64,000 bases of DNA, taken from Kineosporiaceae bacterium SCSIO 59966. Its GTDB lineage: Bacteria > Actinomycetota > Actinomycetes > Actinomycetales > SCSIO-59966. Position numbers and translations under genes: made by a program. Position 1 is the stretch's first letter; every line of letters starts with the position of its first letter. The notes under the pieces were generated by a model that was not told where the DNA came from, searched no databases, and saw nothing but the letters and a program-made list of their open reading frames with translations. This document shows positions 16,163 to 25,519 of the stretch, piece after piece. The DNA lies in NCBI GenBank assembly GCA_020881835.1, contig CP052876.1:1736001-1800000 (forward strand), written 5' to 3'.

Positions 16163-16582
16163 TCAGTGGGAGCTCCACGGATCGACGAGCTCGATGGCGA
16201 TGCCGGCGAAGTCCTTCACGTTGCGAGTTGCCAACGCGGCGCCATGAGAGCGACAGATCGCTGCGATCTGCGCATCGAGTGCGTTGATGGGGTTGCCCTG
16301 ACGCTCCCGGCGGGACACCACGTCGGCGTACTCGTGCGCAGCATCGAGGTCGAACGACAACACCTTGTCGCTGAAGCCGGCGAGTACCTCACGGGCCGCG
16401 TCCCGCAGGAGAGACTTGCGCCTGCCGTCCGGTAACCGCTCGATGCCGTAACAGATCTCTGCGGCGGTAATGGCGGTCATGTGCTGCTCACTCGCGTCCA
16501 GCGACATGGCCCATGCTACGACCGCAGGCGCAGGCACGGGCCGCATCAACTCGGAGACGACGTTGGTATCGAGGACGATCAC
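16163..16582 (-). CDS. vapC: PIN-domain ribonuclease toxin (VapC/FitB)
   Basis: A 139-residue PIN domain with the acidic quartet visible: D5 in MIVLDTNVVSELMRP, the Glu in AAEICYGIERLP, the Asp in NALDAQIAAICRSHG, and the Asp in TRNVKDFAGI. The GIERLP and RNVKDF pieces are typical of the FitB branch. As a toxin it cleaves RNA; it is held by the antitoxin made from the overlapping upstream gene. The start ATG overlaps the antitoxin stop by 4 bp (ATGA). Confidence 0.92.
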   Translation of the reverse strand: MIVLDTNVVSELMRPVPAPAVVAWAMSLDASEQHMTAITAAEICYGIERLPDGRRKSLLRDAAREVLAGFSDKVLSFDLDAAHEYADVVSRRERQGNPINALDAQIAAICRSHGAALATRNVKDFAGIAIELVDPWSSH

Positions 16583-16824
16583 GGGGCAAACGTCGCTGCC
16601 CGAGGGGCCGTGTCGCGCGACGGCAGTTCCAACTCCACCCCGCCGAGCTCGGCGAACCGCTGAAGGATGGCGGCGCTCAGCGACGTATCACCCGGTGACT
16701 CACGGACGGCCTCGACGAGGATTTCCCGCACTTCCGCCTCCATCGACCGTCCGTGCTGCGCTGCTCGGATCCGCAGCCGGGCCTTCGTCTCGTCGTCCAG
16801 TCCCCTGACGCTTAGAGCCGCCAT
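16579..16824 (-). CDS. vapB: Ribbon-helix-helix antitoxin (VapB/FitA)
   Basis: An 81-residue protein from ATG 16824, preceded by GGAGGTGAC. MAALSVRGLDDETKARLRIR is the beta strand and first helix of an Arc/MetJ-type DNA-binding domain, and AAQHGRSMEAEVREIL completes it. This is the usual FitA pattern. The C-terminal tail would wrap the toxin. It normally represses its own operon. Confidence 0.9.
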   Translation of the reverse strand: MAALSVRGLDDETKARLRIRAAQHGRSMEAEVREILVEAVRESPGDTSLSAAILQRFAELGGVELELPSRDTAPRAATFAP

Positions 16825-16872
16825 GTCACCTCCCATGACTGCTAGCAACGCTAGCACCTCCGCCCGGCATGC

Positions 16873-17580
16873 TCACGCGGGAGGAACAACGTGCCAGTCG
16901 TCGAACGCCCCCGGCAGTTCCCATCCTGGAGCCAGCTGCCCAGCCACGAGGAGGGTCTTGGCGCCCACCACGGCGCGCACCGCTTGCACCAAGTGTCCCG
17001 CCGCTCCCGGCGTGGTGGCCAGCCTGGCGGTGGGAGATTCCTGGACCCAGATCGCGTGACGGGCCAGAGCAACCCAGGACGCCGCCGCGAGGGCAGCATG
17101 AGCGACCGCAGGGAGACGCCCGTCCAGCCGTTGACGAATCTCTCCCGCCCAGTACTTCCAGTCTGCTGCGGTGGACCGATCGCGGTCGGCGATGAGGTCC
17201 CGGACGTCGACACCGCGGGCAGTCACTCGCGACCGCGCCGAGACGGTCACCAGCGCTGGGTCCAGCCCGGTCCGGTCAGCAATGAGCTTGACGAACTGCG
17301 GTCGGAGCTCGTCGAGCACCATCGGTGTCATCTCGGTGCGCAGCACCAGGCGGAGTTCTGATCCTCGACGTACCAGCACCGCCGTACTGAGCTCGTCAGC
17401 GAGTCCCGAAAACTCGTCGCTGAGACGGGGGCGTAGATCGGCGTACCACCAGGCCCGCACCACGCCAGGCGTCAGGACGCCCTCCATGTCGAGCGACGAT
17501 GACGGCGACGGGACGTCCGCCGCTGACGCGGCGGACCGTGACGTGGAGGACGTGTCCCCGGTGCCCTTCGCGTTGACCAT
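16873..17580 (-). CDS. Unknown protein between FitAB and AbiE
   Basis: A 235-residue protein that I do not recognise. The first 30 residues are Ser/Thr/Ala-rich and probably disordered, so ATG 17487 (MEGVLTPGVVRAWW) may be the true start. The middle holds LRPRLSDEFSGLADELSTAV and a Trp-rich piece (AADWKYWAGEIRQRLDG); the end is an Ala-rich helical segment without a clear membrane helix. It lies on the same strand as the toxin pairs on both sides, 125 bp after abiEii and 48 bp before vapB. Codon use is ordinary for the region. Confidence 0.6.
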   Translation of the reverse strand: MVNAKGTGDTSSTSRSAASAADVPSPSSSLDMEGVLTPGVVRAWWYADLRPRLSDEFSGLADELSTAVLVRRGSELRLVLRTEMTPMVLDELRPQFVKLIADRTGLDPALVTVSARSRVTARGVDVRDLIADRDRSTAADWKYWAGEIRQRLDGRLPAVAHAALAAASWVALARHAIWVQESPTARLATTPGAAGHLVQAVRAVVGAKTLLVAGQLAPGWELPGAFDDWHVVPPA

Positions 17581-17704
17581 GCGCTGGTTTCCTGTTCGCC
17601 TCAGGCCGGTCGACGGTCACCGTCGTGACTTGGCTAAAATCCCGGCAACAGCACTATCGTGCGGCACACGCGTGCGCGCCAGACCTCTGCCAATGGTGCG
17701 GACG

Positions 17705-18601
17705 TCAGCCCTCCCACCGTCTGGTCGTAGGAGACCACGTCCCCGCTGCGCTGCCATCAAGCAGACCATCAAGGCATGGACGGACGACCGCGAGAGCCTC
17801 GTTCAGGGTCGAAGGGATCCGGCCCACTGCGCGACCGGCCTCGGCGGCGTAGCCACCCTCCCACAAGCCACGGTCTGGGACGTCGAAACGAGTCATGAGC
17901 ACGACTCCTCGACGGTCGGCCTCCGACAGGAGCGCACGCCGCGCCTTTGCGGCGTCCAACTCCGCACCCGAGACGATGGCCACAAGATCGACAAGATCCT
18001 TGAACCGAGTCGACGGTAGCGCCTGCCCCCCGTAGCGCTGCATCGTCGCAACGACCTTGTCGGCCAGATGGTCCGCCAGTGGGTAGGCACGGTAACCGTG
18101 CTGCTCTACCCCTGGCATGTCGATGCGCGCCAACGGCGGGACTGGGTCGGGGTCCCCCGTCATCCGCAGGTCAGCACCGACAAGGTCCACGTGAAAACTT
18201 GCCCACGGCGTTGCGCCGATGTAGGCAGTGACAGGCAGTCGCGTCCCAGGTTGCCCCTCACCACCGGCGCGCGACGGACCGATCTCAAATCGGAACCAGT
18301 CCCCGATGTCCCGCTCGACCGCGCTGCGAAGGTCGGTCTCGCTAGCAGATCGCGCCTGTAGCCGATAGACGTCGACGTCAATGGTCGCCCGCATGCCGAG
18401 TTCCCGCGCCAGCAACGCCGTCGCGCCCTTCACCACCCAACCGTCGTCGAGGAGGTAAAGCCGCTCCAAGAGGCGGTCGTAGGCAATCTGGCGCTGCAGC
18501 TGTGACAACGACCATCGGCTTCCCGCAGCAATCGACGTAAGCCGGTCCGTCAGCGCTCGCCGGAACGCCGCGGGAGTGGCGTAGGAGGGTCTGTCCTTCA
18601 T
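17705..18601 (-). CDS. abiEii: AbiEii-type nucleotidyltransferase toxin
   Basis: A 298-residue nucleotidyltransferase-like protein. The N-terminus (YDRLLERLYLLDDGWVVKGA) leads into the family core KGATALLARELGMRATIDVD, where TIDVDVYR gives the paired Asp residues. KVVATMQRYGG and RFKDLVDLVAIV follow; the F/RKDLVDL segment is a hallmark of the AbiEii family. These toxins transfer nucleotides to tRNA acceptor ends and arrest growth, giving abortive infection against phage. It starts inside the last codon of the antitoxin gene (ATGA). Confidence 0.92.
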   Translation of the reverse strand: MKDRPSYATPAAFRRALTDRLTSIAAGSRWSLSQLQRQIAYDRLLERLYLLDDGWVVKGATALLARELGMRATIDVDVYRLQARSASETDLRSAVERDIGDWFRFEIGPSRAGGEGQPGTRLPVTAYIGATPWASFHVDLVGADLRMTGDPDPVPPLARIDMPGVEQHGYRAYPLADHLADKVVATMQRYGGQALPSTRFKDLVDLVAIVSGAELDAAKARRALLSEADRRGVVLMTRFDVPDRGLWEGGYAAEAGRAVGRIPSTLNEALAVVRPCLDGLLDGSAAGTWSPTTRRWEG

Positions 18602-19281
18602 GGCTTCCGGAGCGCCTTGGGCTCATCAAGAGCACCCGCCTCCGCAAGCCACGTCGCACTGTCGCGGGCACCCACGAGGTCGAGAAGCCAACGCAGCACC
18701 GCCAGGCCGTCGCCCCGACGCAGGCCCAGCTGAGGCGCCGCCGGCGCGAGCGACTCGGCGAAGCTGGCAGGGCGGTCGTACCCCGCTTCGATCGCGTCAA
18801 CCACGACGTGAGCGACGGCTTCCGGGTCCTCCCGATCCCGCAGCAGGTCGGCCGCGGTGCGGCACGGGCGAGTCACGGGCAGTCCGCCGATCTTCGTCCA
18901 GAGGTTGCCGACTTCCCCGAGGTGCAGTCTGACGTCCCGGCGTCGCGACTGCCTGCGCACCGGAACAGTGAACTCATGGGAGTCCGCCGGCAGGTGCCCG
19001 AGCCCGTACAGGGCTGCCGCGGAGCGGTGCGAGACGACACCCTGCTGGGGTGTGCGTTCCCACGCCGGGACGTCGGGGGCCAGCTGCAGCCAGGCCGCAC
19101 GGAGCTGGAGATGGTCCGTCTGCGGAGCGCCCGCGAGCCGGTAGACCCCGTGAGCGACCCGGTCCAGGGTGCCCTCCTTGACCAGACGGGTCATCGTGGC
19201 GGCGGGAACACCAGCGCCCTCAGCCTGACGCCGGGTCACCAGACCCCACTGCTCCTCGGCGAACGCTCCCAGCCGACTCAT
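18598..19281 (-). CDS. abiEi: AbiEi-type antitoxin and autorepressor
   Basis: A 227-residue protein from ATG 19281. The N-terminal winged helix is clear: AEEQWGLVTRRQAEGAGVPA, then LVKEGTLDRVAHGVYRLAGA. The C-terminal antitoxin domain includes VSHRSAAALYGLGHLPADSH and GLPVTRPCRTAADLL. AbiEi proteins bind inverted repeats in their own promoter. Upstream there is a short AT-rich stretch around CATATG (19317-19322), which stands out in this GC-rich DNA and probably holds the promoter. It overlaps abiEii by 4 bp. Confidence 0.92.
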   Translation of the reverse strand: MSRLGAFAEEQWGLVTRRQAEGAGVPAATMTRLVKEGTLDRVAHGVYRLAGAPQTDHLQLRAAWLQLAPDVPAWERTPQQGVVSHRSAAALYGLGHLPADSHEFTVPVRRQSRRRDVRLHLGEVGNLWTKIGGLPVTRPCRTAADLLRDREDPEAVAHVVVDAIEAGYDRPASFAESLAPAAPQLGLRRGDGLAVLRWLLDLVGARDSATWLAEAGALDEPKALRKP

Positions 19282-19381
19282 CGTGGTGACGCTAGGCACT
19301 ACTTCAATGTAGCTCACATATGATCTAGTTCGCAGTATCACAGAAGCGCCGGCCCAACGAGCCCGAATCCCGGCGTTCCCC

Positions 19382-21472
19382 CTACCCCCGCCGAGTCATC
19401 CCCTCTCGCAGCACGACGTCGGCGCCCGCCCGGTCGGCCAGTCGTTCCGCCAGCGTGCGCACCGCCAGCTCCGGCGGAAGGCTGCCGCCGAACTTCAACC
19501 CGCGGATCGCAGCCCCATCGACGTCGGGCAGCCACCGGTCCCCCGGATCGATGCGGGAGATCGCGGCCCGCAGCTCGGCGATCCCCACCCCTCCCCGCAG
19601 CCGGATGCGGTCGTTCTCGTACCGGCTGCGCGCGTCCACCAGATCCGGTATCGCCGCAGCCAGCGTGGCGTTGGCCCGTGCACCGGCCCACGTCCACCAC
19701 CAGCTGCCCTCCACATCCACGACCGTCGACCCGGCGGCCACGGTCGGCGCCGCGAGCTCGCGCTCGCGCTCGATTGCCTGCTGGGCGCGGGCGCTGAGAG
19801 TGACCGGCGGCGTCGAGCCGAGCAGGACGTCGCGCCGGGCTCGGGTCATCTCGAAGGACAGCGGCTGGGGCTGGCCCTGCCAGCGCATCCTGGCCTTGTC
19901 CTCGGCCGGTTCGACCCAGCAGCGGCGTCGCCGCCAGTCGATGTGGGTGACCCGCCAGGCACGCGCGGCGAGGACGATCAGCCGCGGCCCGTCGACCTTG
20001 CGGGTCAGCACGAGCGGGTCCACCGTCCCGAGCTCCTGTCGACCGGCGATCACGGTGAACTGGGGCTCGGCCGTGAACGAGCTGACGAGGTCCATGAAGT
20101 GCCGGTGACCGTAACGGCGTTCGGCTTCCGGGCCGATGAAGAGCATCCCCGAGTCGTGGTCGAGGTGCCCTGTGGTGACGAGCCAGTCGACGACGGCGTC
20201 GGCGTCTGCCGGCTCCACGCCGCCGACGTCGACCCACTCCCGCCAGGTCGCGTCCCCGACCCGGTGCTCCTGCAGGCACACGCCCAGCAGCTGCTGGGCC
20301 ACGAGGTGCCGTGGCGAGGGTGGCGGCACGACCGGCTCCACCCAGCCCTGGGCCCACAGCGACAGCAGGCCCGCGCTGTGCACCAGCGCCTCCCCGGATG
20401 TGGCGAGGAACAACGCGTTTCGAGAAGTGTCGGAGCGCCGCCCGGTGCGCCCGAGGCGCTGGAGGAACGACGCCACCGTTGTGGGCGCGTCGACCTGGAC
20501 GACCCGGTCCAGGTCACCGACGTCGATACCGAGCTCCAGTGTGGACGTCGAGACGATGACGCAGTCGCGGGCCTCGGCGAAGGCCGTCTCCGCCCGCCGG
20601 CGCTCGTCCACCGACAGCGACGAGTGCGACACGAACGTGGTGACGCCGTGGGTGCGCAGGGAGACAGCCAGCTCCTCGACCTGTCGGCGGCTCTCGCAGA
20701 ACACGAGCCGCTTCTCACCCCGGTGCAGCGAGGCGATGACCTTGGCCGCGTTCGATACCGAACCGACGTAGTCCAGCCCGACGTCGGCGCTGCGCGCGGC
20801 CGTCGCCTGCTGTGGCATCACCACCCGTGCCCGCTCGTGGGCGGGCTCACTGCCCTGCAGCCAGGCGAGCAGCTGCTCCGGGTTGCCGACGGTGGCGGAC
20901 AGGCCGACTCGCTGGAGCCGGCGCCCGGCCAGTCGTTGAAGCCGCGCCAGCACGGCGAGCAGGTGCCATCCGCGGTCGTCACCGGCGAAGGCGTGCACCT
21001 CGTCGACGACGACGACGCGCAGGTCGGCGAACAGCGCGTGCGGGTCGACCCGGGTGGAGACGAGCATCGCCTCGAGCGACTCCGGTGTGGTCAGCAGGAT
21101 CTCGGGGGGCTCGGCGAGCACTCTGCGCCGTGCGGTGTCGCCGGTGTCTCCGTGCCACAGGCCCGCCCGGTGACCGGTCCACGACGCGTAGGTGCTCAGC
21201 CGGGGGTGCAGGTTGTTCAGCAGCGCCCGCAGCGGGCACACGTACAGCACCGACAGCCCCGTCCACCCGGCCGTGGCGGCAGCGGACAGCAGCGGGAAGA
21301 TCGCGGCCTCGGTCTTGCCACCGGCGGTGGGGGCGATGAGCAGGGCGTCGTCCCCGTCGAGCAGCGGGTCGATCGCCGCCTCCTGCAACGGCCGGAGCGC
21401 GGGCCAGCCCAAGGTGTTGGCCACGTGGTGCAGGACGACGGGGTGCAGCCGCTCGACGGGACTCATCGGCAC
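19382..21472 (-). CDS. brxHI: BREX helicase BrxHI (Lhr-like DEAD-box)
   Basis: A 696-residue SF2 helicase. Motifs: Q-like GWPALRPLQEAAIDPLLDGD, Walker A LIAPTAGGKTEAAIFPLLSA, TPESLEAML, motif II DEVHAF, motif III LSATVGNPEQLLAWL, then the C-terminal RecA domain with VIVSTSTLELGIDVGDLDRV and QRLGRTGRRSDTSRNALF. The remaining 300 residues resemble the Lhr-type winged-helix extension. BrxHI is the last gene of type 2 BREX operons, and here it starts 13 bp after brxD on the same strand. GTG 21472 is the first start; ATG two codons later is possible. Confidence 0.9.
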   Translation of the reverse strand: MPMSPVERLHPVVLHHVANTLGWPALRPLQEAAIDPLLDGDDALLIAPTAGGKTEAAIFPLLSAAATAGWTGLSVLYVCPLRALLNNLHPRLSTYASWTGHRAGLWHGDTGDTARRRVLAEPPEILLTTPESLEAMLVSTRVDPHALFADLRVVVVDEVHAFAGDDRGWHLLAVLARLQRLAGRRLQRVGLSATVGNPEQLLAWLQGSEPAHERARVVMPQQATAARSADVGLDYVGSVSNAAKVIASLHRGEKRLVFCESRRQVEELAVSLRTHGVTTFVSHSSLSVDERRRAETAFAEARDCVIVSTSTLELGIDVGDLDRVVQVDAPTTVASFLQRLGRTGRRSDTSRNALFLATSGEALVHSAGLLSLWAQGWVEPVVPPPSPRHLVAQQLLGVCLQEHRVGDATWREWVDVGGVEPADADAVVDWLVTTGHLDHDSGMLFIGPEAERRYGHRHFMDLVSSFTAEPQFTVIAGRQELGTVDPLVLTRKVDGPRLIVLAARAWRVTHIDWRRRRCWVEPAEDKARMRWQGQPQPLSFEMTRARRDVLLGSTPPVTLSARAQQAIERERELAAPTVAAGSTVVDVEGSWWWTWAGARANATLAAAIPDLVDARSRYENDRIRLRGGVGIAELRAAISRIDPGDRWLPDVDGAAIRGLKFGGSLPPELAVRTLAERLADRAGADVVLREGMTRRG

Positions 21473-21485
21473 CGGGGACGACGCG

Positions 21486-22811
21486 TCATAGCTCGAGGTC
21501 CACCTCGTCCGGGTTGCTGGCCGCGCTCACGGCCGCGTTCCGCTCGACCTCGGTCAGCTCGGAGGCCGCCATGGTCAGCCGGTAGTGCCGGCGGGGGTCG
21601 AAGTCGTCGTACTGGTCCACCCGGTCCAGGACGTCGCTGACGAGCTTCTTGAGGAACACCCGGGGTGCGATGCCGACCTTTCCCCCGAGCCCCCCGGCGA
21701 CGGCGGTCGCCAGGTCGTCCACGTACGCGTCGTCCACGAGGGCGCTGATCCGGGCCGGGGCGAGGGAGCCCTGCGCGTACAGGTCGCGGACCCGGCGCCC
21801 CACCTCGACGAGCGACTGGCGGGTGAAGCCCGGCAGCCGCACCTGGACGGCGCGCGGGTTGTCGAACCGTGCGTCGGTGGTGAAGTCGACCGCCAGCCGT
21901 TGCGCCAGCGGAGGCAGCCGCTGCACGCCCTGCGTGCCCTCGAAGAACGCCGGGGTTCCGGTGACGAGCAGGTACAGACCCGGGAACCGGCCGCTGTCGA
22001 TCTCGTCGATGAGCTGCCGCAGCGCGTTGAGGGCCTTCTCGCGGACGTCGGAACGCACCCGTTGCAGGGTCTCCACCTCGTCGAGGACGACGAGGAGCCC
22101 GGGGTGCCCGGCGTCGCGCAGCACGGCGAGCAGCCCCTGCAGAAAGCCGAACGCGCCGAAGTGGTCGAGCTCGCCGCGGATGCCGGCGGCCCGCCGCACG
22201 GACGCCGCGACGTGCGGCTGACCGGCGACCCAGGCGGCGAGGCCGTCGGCGGTGGCCGTGTCGCCGGCGGTGACCGCCGCCCGGTAGCCGCGCAGGGCGG
22301 TCGCGAACGTCGGCGCCGTCCGGCTGACGTCGGCCAGCCGTCTCTCCAGCAGCGTGTCGACCGCCGCCGCCAGGGCAGTGGTGTCGGTCTCGGCGACACC
22401 GCCGGCGAGCGCGTCCTCCTCGAGGGTGAACAGCCAGGCGTCGAGAACGGGCCGGAACGCCGAGGGTGGGAACTCGGCCGTCGTCAGTGCCTCGCACACG
22501 CGGCGGTACACGGTCTCCAGGCGGTGCAGGGGGGTCTCGGTCTCGGAGATCTGCACCTCGGCGACCGCCATCCCCCGTGCCTTGGCCCGTTCACCCAGCC
22601 AGCGGGAGAAGAACGTCTTGCCGGAGCCGTACTCCCCGCGCACCGCCTTGAACACCGAGCCGCCGCCGCAGACGGTGTCCAGCTCGGCCGCGACGGCGCC
22701 CTCGAACCGGTCGAGGCCGACGGCGAGGACGTCCAGGCCGTTCTGCGGGACGGTGCCTCGGCGCAGCGCGTCGACGATCTCCCGTCGGCGCCGCTCGCTG
22801 ATCGTCGTCAC
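21486..22811 (-). CDS. brxD: BREX ATP-binding protein BrxD
   Basis: A 441-residue P-loop protein of the DUF2791 type. ISERRRREIVDALRRGTVPQ at the start, Walker A RGEYGSGKTFFSRWLGE at residues 58-74, Walker B LLVVLDEVETLQRV near residue 220, and TGTPAFFEGTQGVQRLPPLA are the family landmarks. BrxD is a fixed member of BREX type 2, probably an ATPase working with BrxHI and PglY. Its start codon overlaps the pglZ stop (ATGA). Confidence 0.92.
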   Translation of the reverse strand: MTTISERRRREIVDALRRGTVPQNGLDVLAVGLDRFEGAVAAELDTVCGGGSVFKAVRGEYGSGKTFFSRWLGERAKARGMAVAEVQISETETPLHRLETVYRRVCEALTTAEFPPSAFRPVLDAWLFTLEEDALAGGVAETDTTALAAAVDTLLERRLADVSRTAPTFATALRGYRAAVTAGDTATADGLAAWVAGQPHVAASVRRAAGIRGELDHFGAFGFLQGLLAVLRDAGHPGLLVVLDEVETLQRVRSDVREKALNALRQLIDEIDSGRFPGLYLLVTGTPAFFEGTQGVQRLPPLAQRLAVDFTTDARFDNPRAVQVRLPGFTRQSLVEVGRRVRDLYAQGSLAPARISALVDDAYVDDLATAVAGGLGGKVGIAPRVFLKKLVSDVLDRVDQYDDFDPRRHYRLTMAASELTEVERNAAVSAASNPDEVDLEL

Positions 22812-25519
22812 GAGGTCGCTCCGAGCCCGAACTGCTCACGCAGCAGCGGCACGTCGAGCACGAGGGTGACCCCGTCGGCGTCCACCGACAGGGCCTCGTA
22901 CCCGTCGACGGCGAGCAGGCGCCGAATGGCGGCGAGCACCGAGCTGGTGCGCGCCAACGGGATCCGCGCCTCGGCGGCGACGCTGTTCTGGTGCATCCGC
23001 CCGCCGGCGCGCAGCACGGCGGACACCACCGCCCGCACCCGTTCGTCGTCGGGTGCGGCGCGGCCGCTGCGTGCCCGTTGCGCGGCGTAGACGTCGCTGG
23101 CGAGCAGGGCGGTGACCAGGTCCGCCGCCGAGTCGGCGGCCCCCGCCGGCGCCGGCGGCTCGAGGTCGTCGAACAGCGTGGGGCTGGTGTCCACCGCGGG
23201 CCGCCTGGGCACTGGCGGTGTCACGACGTCCGACGTCCCGGCGACAGGACTGTGCCACCACACCGGCTCCGGCGGCGGGCCGGGCACCCAGCCGGCGAGC
23301 CGCTCCACGACACCGGCGACGTGCACGGTCAGCGGCACCGCGACCTCCGCGGCACTGACACCACCGTGGTAGCCCGCACCGATGCTGGTGTACCGCAGGC
23401 GCTCCTGCCACGGCAGGACGACGCTGTGGTCACCGAGCAGCACCCGGCGTCCCCGGACGGCGACCTCCCCCGGGCCGGCCGGCCCGGTCGTCGCGGGTCG
23501 CCAGCGGGCGCCGGAGCCGGGGGCCGAGCGCAGCTCGCTGCCGCGCTCGACGACGTGCCCGTGGTCGGCGGTGAGCACCACGACCCGGTCGGCCTGCCGG
23601 GCCGCGTCCAGCACCGGGGACAGGTGCTGGATGGCGTCCAGGCCCCACCGGGTGCCCCCGGGGTCCATCTTGTCGAGGGAGTCGTCGACGGTGTTGAGGA
23701 CGACGGCCACGACCCGGACCTGCGGGTCCAGCAGGGCGCCGCGGACGTCGGCCGCCAGGGCCTCGCCGGCGGCGGTCCGCAGGTCGGCCTTGTGAAAGAT
23801 CCTCGCCGGCTCGCCGACGGCCGCCGGGAACTGCGAGCGCTCGGTCACCTGGGAGCCGACCTGGAGGCGGCCGGTCAGCAGGCTGGTGCGGGACGCCGAG
23901 GTGACGGTGGGCAGGACGGGCAGCACCGCCTGGCGCGCCCCGATTGGCTCGGAGACCAGCTCGACCCAGCGCCGGTCCCGCAGGCCCTCGGCGACCTCGG
24001 TCATCACCGACGCGGGCATCCCGTCGACGACGAGCAGCAGAACCGGTCGCTCCGCCGCCAGCGGCCGGACGACGCGGGCCAGGAGGTCCTCGACGAGGAC
24101 GATCCGGCCCGGGTCGGCGTCGTCCTCGGTGGCTCGGGCGACGAGGGCGCCGATCCGCTCGTCGTCCGTGGCGCGGCGCTCCAGCACCCGCTCGGCGAGA
24201 GCCCGGTAGGCCGCGCCGACGTGCGGGTCGGGGTCGCCGGACCACACGGCCGCCACGGCCCGATCCACCCACGCCCCGACGCGGACCTGCCGGTCGAGGG
24301 CCGCTGCCAGCGTGTCCACGTCGTCCTGGCCGGTCGGCGGCTCCGCGGCGAGCCACCGCAGCAGCCGGACGGCCATGGTCGCCGTGTGGGCGCGGTCGTC
24401 ACGGCCGGCGAGGTCGTGGGCCAGCAGCGCCGAGTGCGCCTGTTCCACCGGGGCCAGGGCGGCTGGGCTGGGGTCGGCGAGGGCGGCTCGGGCGGCGTCC
24501 GCGAGCCGGCGCAGCCGTTCGACGAACGCGCCGTCCAGCTGGTCGGACAGGGACACCACCTGCTCGGCGTGCAGCTCGTGCAGCAGGGCCTCGGCGCGGT
24601 GGACGGCGAGGATCGCGGCCTGGTCGCCGCCGGCCAGCCAGGCCGAGACGGTCGCGGTGACGGTGCGACCCCAGGTGCGCGCGTCGTCCTCGGTGACGTT
24701 GGCGCCGCCCAGCAGGGCGCGCAGCTGCCCGCGGGCGGGGCCGACGTCCAGGGGGTCGGCGTCCTCGTGCCACAGCAGCCAGGCGACCAGTCCGAGGGCG
24801 GCAGCGTCGCCGCCGCGCCCGTGCTCGACGGCTCGCAGGGTCCACGCGCCGGCCTTCCCGGTGCGGCCGGCCAGCCAGGCACCGAGGCCGGTTCTGACCG
24901 GCTCGGGCAGGTCGAGCCAGCGCCGCAGCGCCACCGGGTCGGCGGACCACCGAAGCAGTCCCTCCGGGTCCGGGTGCTCGGCCTCGACGTAGGGCGACTC
25001 GTCAGGCCCTCGGCGCAGCAGCGCGGCGGCGAGGTGGCCGAGGGCGTGGTCACGGGTAAGCACCCCGCTGGGAGCGGCGGGCCATCCGCCGGGCGGCTCG
25101 TGGTCGACCAGGGCCCGCGGCGCCCACGCCTTCTCCGCGACGAGCAGGGGGTCCAGCTTGGTGGCGGCGAAGGCGTCCTTGACCGCCTGCCACAGCTGGA
25201 CGGCGTGCAGCCGCCCGCCGGCGAGGTGGGCCGTGATGCCGTGGCCGAGGTCGTGGACGTCGGTGATGACGACGAGGACGTCGTCGGGCCGGGTCGCGTG
25301 CTCGGCAAGCGCCTCCCGGACGGCGAGGGCCGAGACGCACGCCCGGACGTGCACGGTCGTGCCGTCGACGGTGAAGGACGGCGGGCCGTTCCAGACCGGC
25401 TGGGCGTGGATGCCGATGACCCGGCTGCGGTGCCGCCCGCGGTGCACCTGGCGGGCGAAGGCACGGACCACCGGCTGCGTGACGACCGGCAGCACTGGGC
25501 TCACCGCGGTGACGCTCAC
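22808..25519 (-). CDS. pglZ: BREX-2 phosphatase-like protein PglZ
   Basis: A 903-residue protein from GTG 25519, which overlaps the pglY stop (GTGA); the open frame extends further but only as a shadow of pglY. PglZ proteins have an alkaline-phosphatase-like core: the first metal-site motif is LLLVVDGMPASVMTEV near residue 497, and VVLTADHGHVVERGSE near residue 645 is the second. Between them lie LPTVTSASRTSLLTGRL with a candidate nucleophile Ser/Thr, and IFHKADLR. The N-terminal half is helical and variable. In BREX the protein is required for exclusion of phage, but its substrate is not known. A winged-helix-like C-terminus (RMHQNSVAAEARIPLARTSS) is visible. Confidence 0.93.
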   Translation of the reverse strand: MSVTAVSPVLPVVTQPVVRAFARQVHRGRHRSRVIGIHAQPVWNGPPSFTVDGTTVHVRACVSALAVREALAEHATRPDDVLVVITDVHDLGHGITAHLAGGRLHAVQLWQAVKDAFAATKLDPLLVAEKAWAPRALVDHEPPGGWPAAPSGVLTRDHALGHLAAALLRRGPDESPYVEAEHPDPEGLLRWSADPVALRRWLDLPEPVRTGLGAWLAGRTGKAGAWTLRAVEHGRGGDAAALGLVAWLLWHEDADPLDVGPARGQLRALLGGANVTEDDARTWGRTVTATVSAWLAGGDQAAILAVHRAEALLHELHAEQVVSLSDQLDGAFVERLRRLADAARAALADPSPAALAPVEQAHSALLAHDLAGRDDRAHTATMAVRLLRWLAAEPPTGQDDVDTLAAALDRQVRVGAWVDRAVAAVWSGDPDPHVGAAYRALAERVLERRATDDERIGALVARATEDDADPGRIVLVEDLLARVVRPLAAERPVLLLVVDGMPASVMTEVAEGLRDRRWVELVSEPIGARQAVLPVLPTVTSASRTSLLTGRLQVGSQVTERSQFPAAVGEPARIFHKADLRTAAGEALAADVRGALLDPQVRVVAVVLNTVDDSLDKMDPGGTRWGLDAIQHLSPVLDAARQADRVVVLTADHGHVVERGSELRSAPGSGARWRPATTGPAGPGEVAVRGRRVLLGDHSVVLPWQERLRYTSIGAGYHGGVSAAEVAVPLTVHVAGVVERLAGWVPGPPPEPVWWHSPVAGTSDVVTPPVPRRPAVDTSPTLFDDLEPPAPAGAADSAADLVTALLASDVYAAQRARSGRAAPDDERVRAVVSAVLRAGGRMHQNSVAAEARIPLARTSSVLAAIRRLLAVDGYEALSVDADGVTLVLDVPLLREQFGLGATS

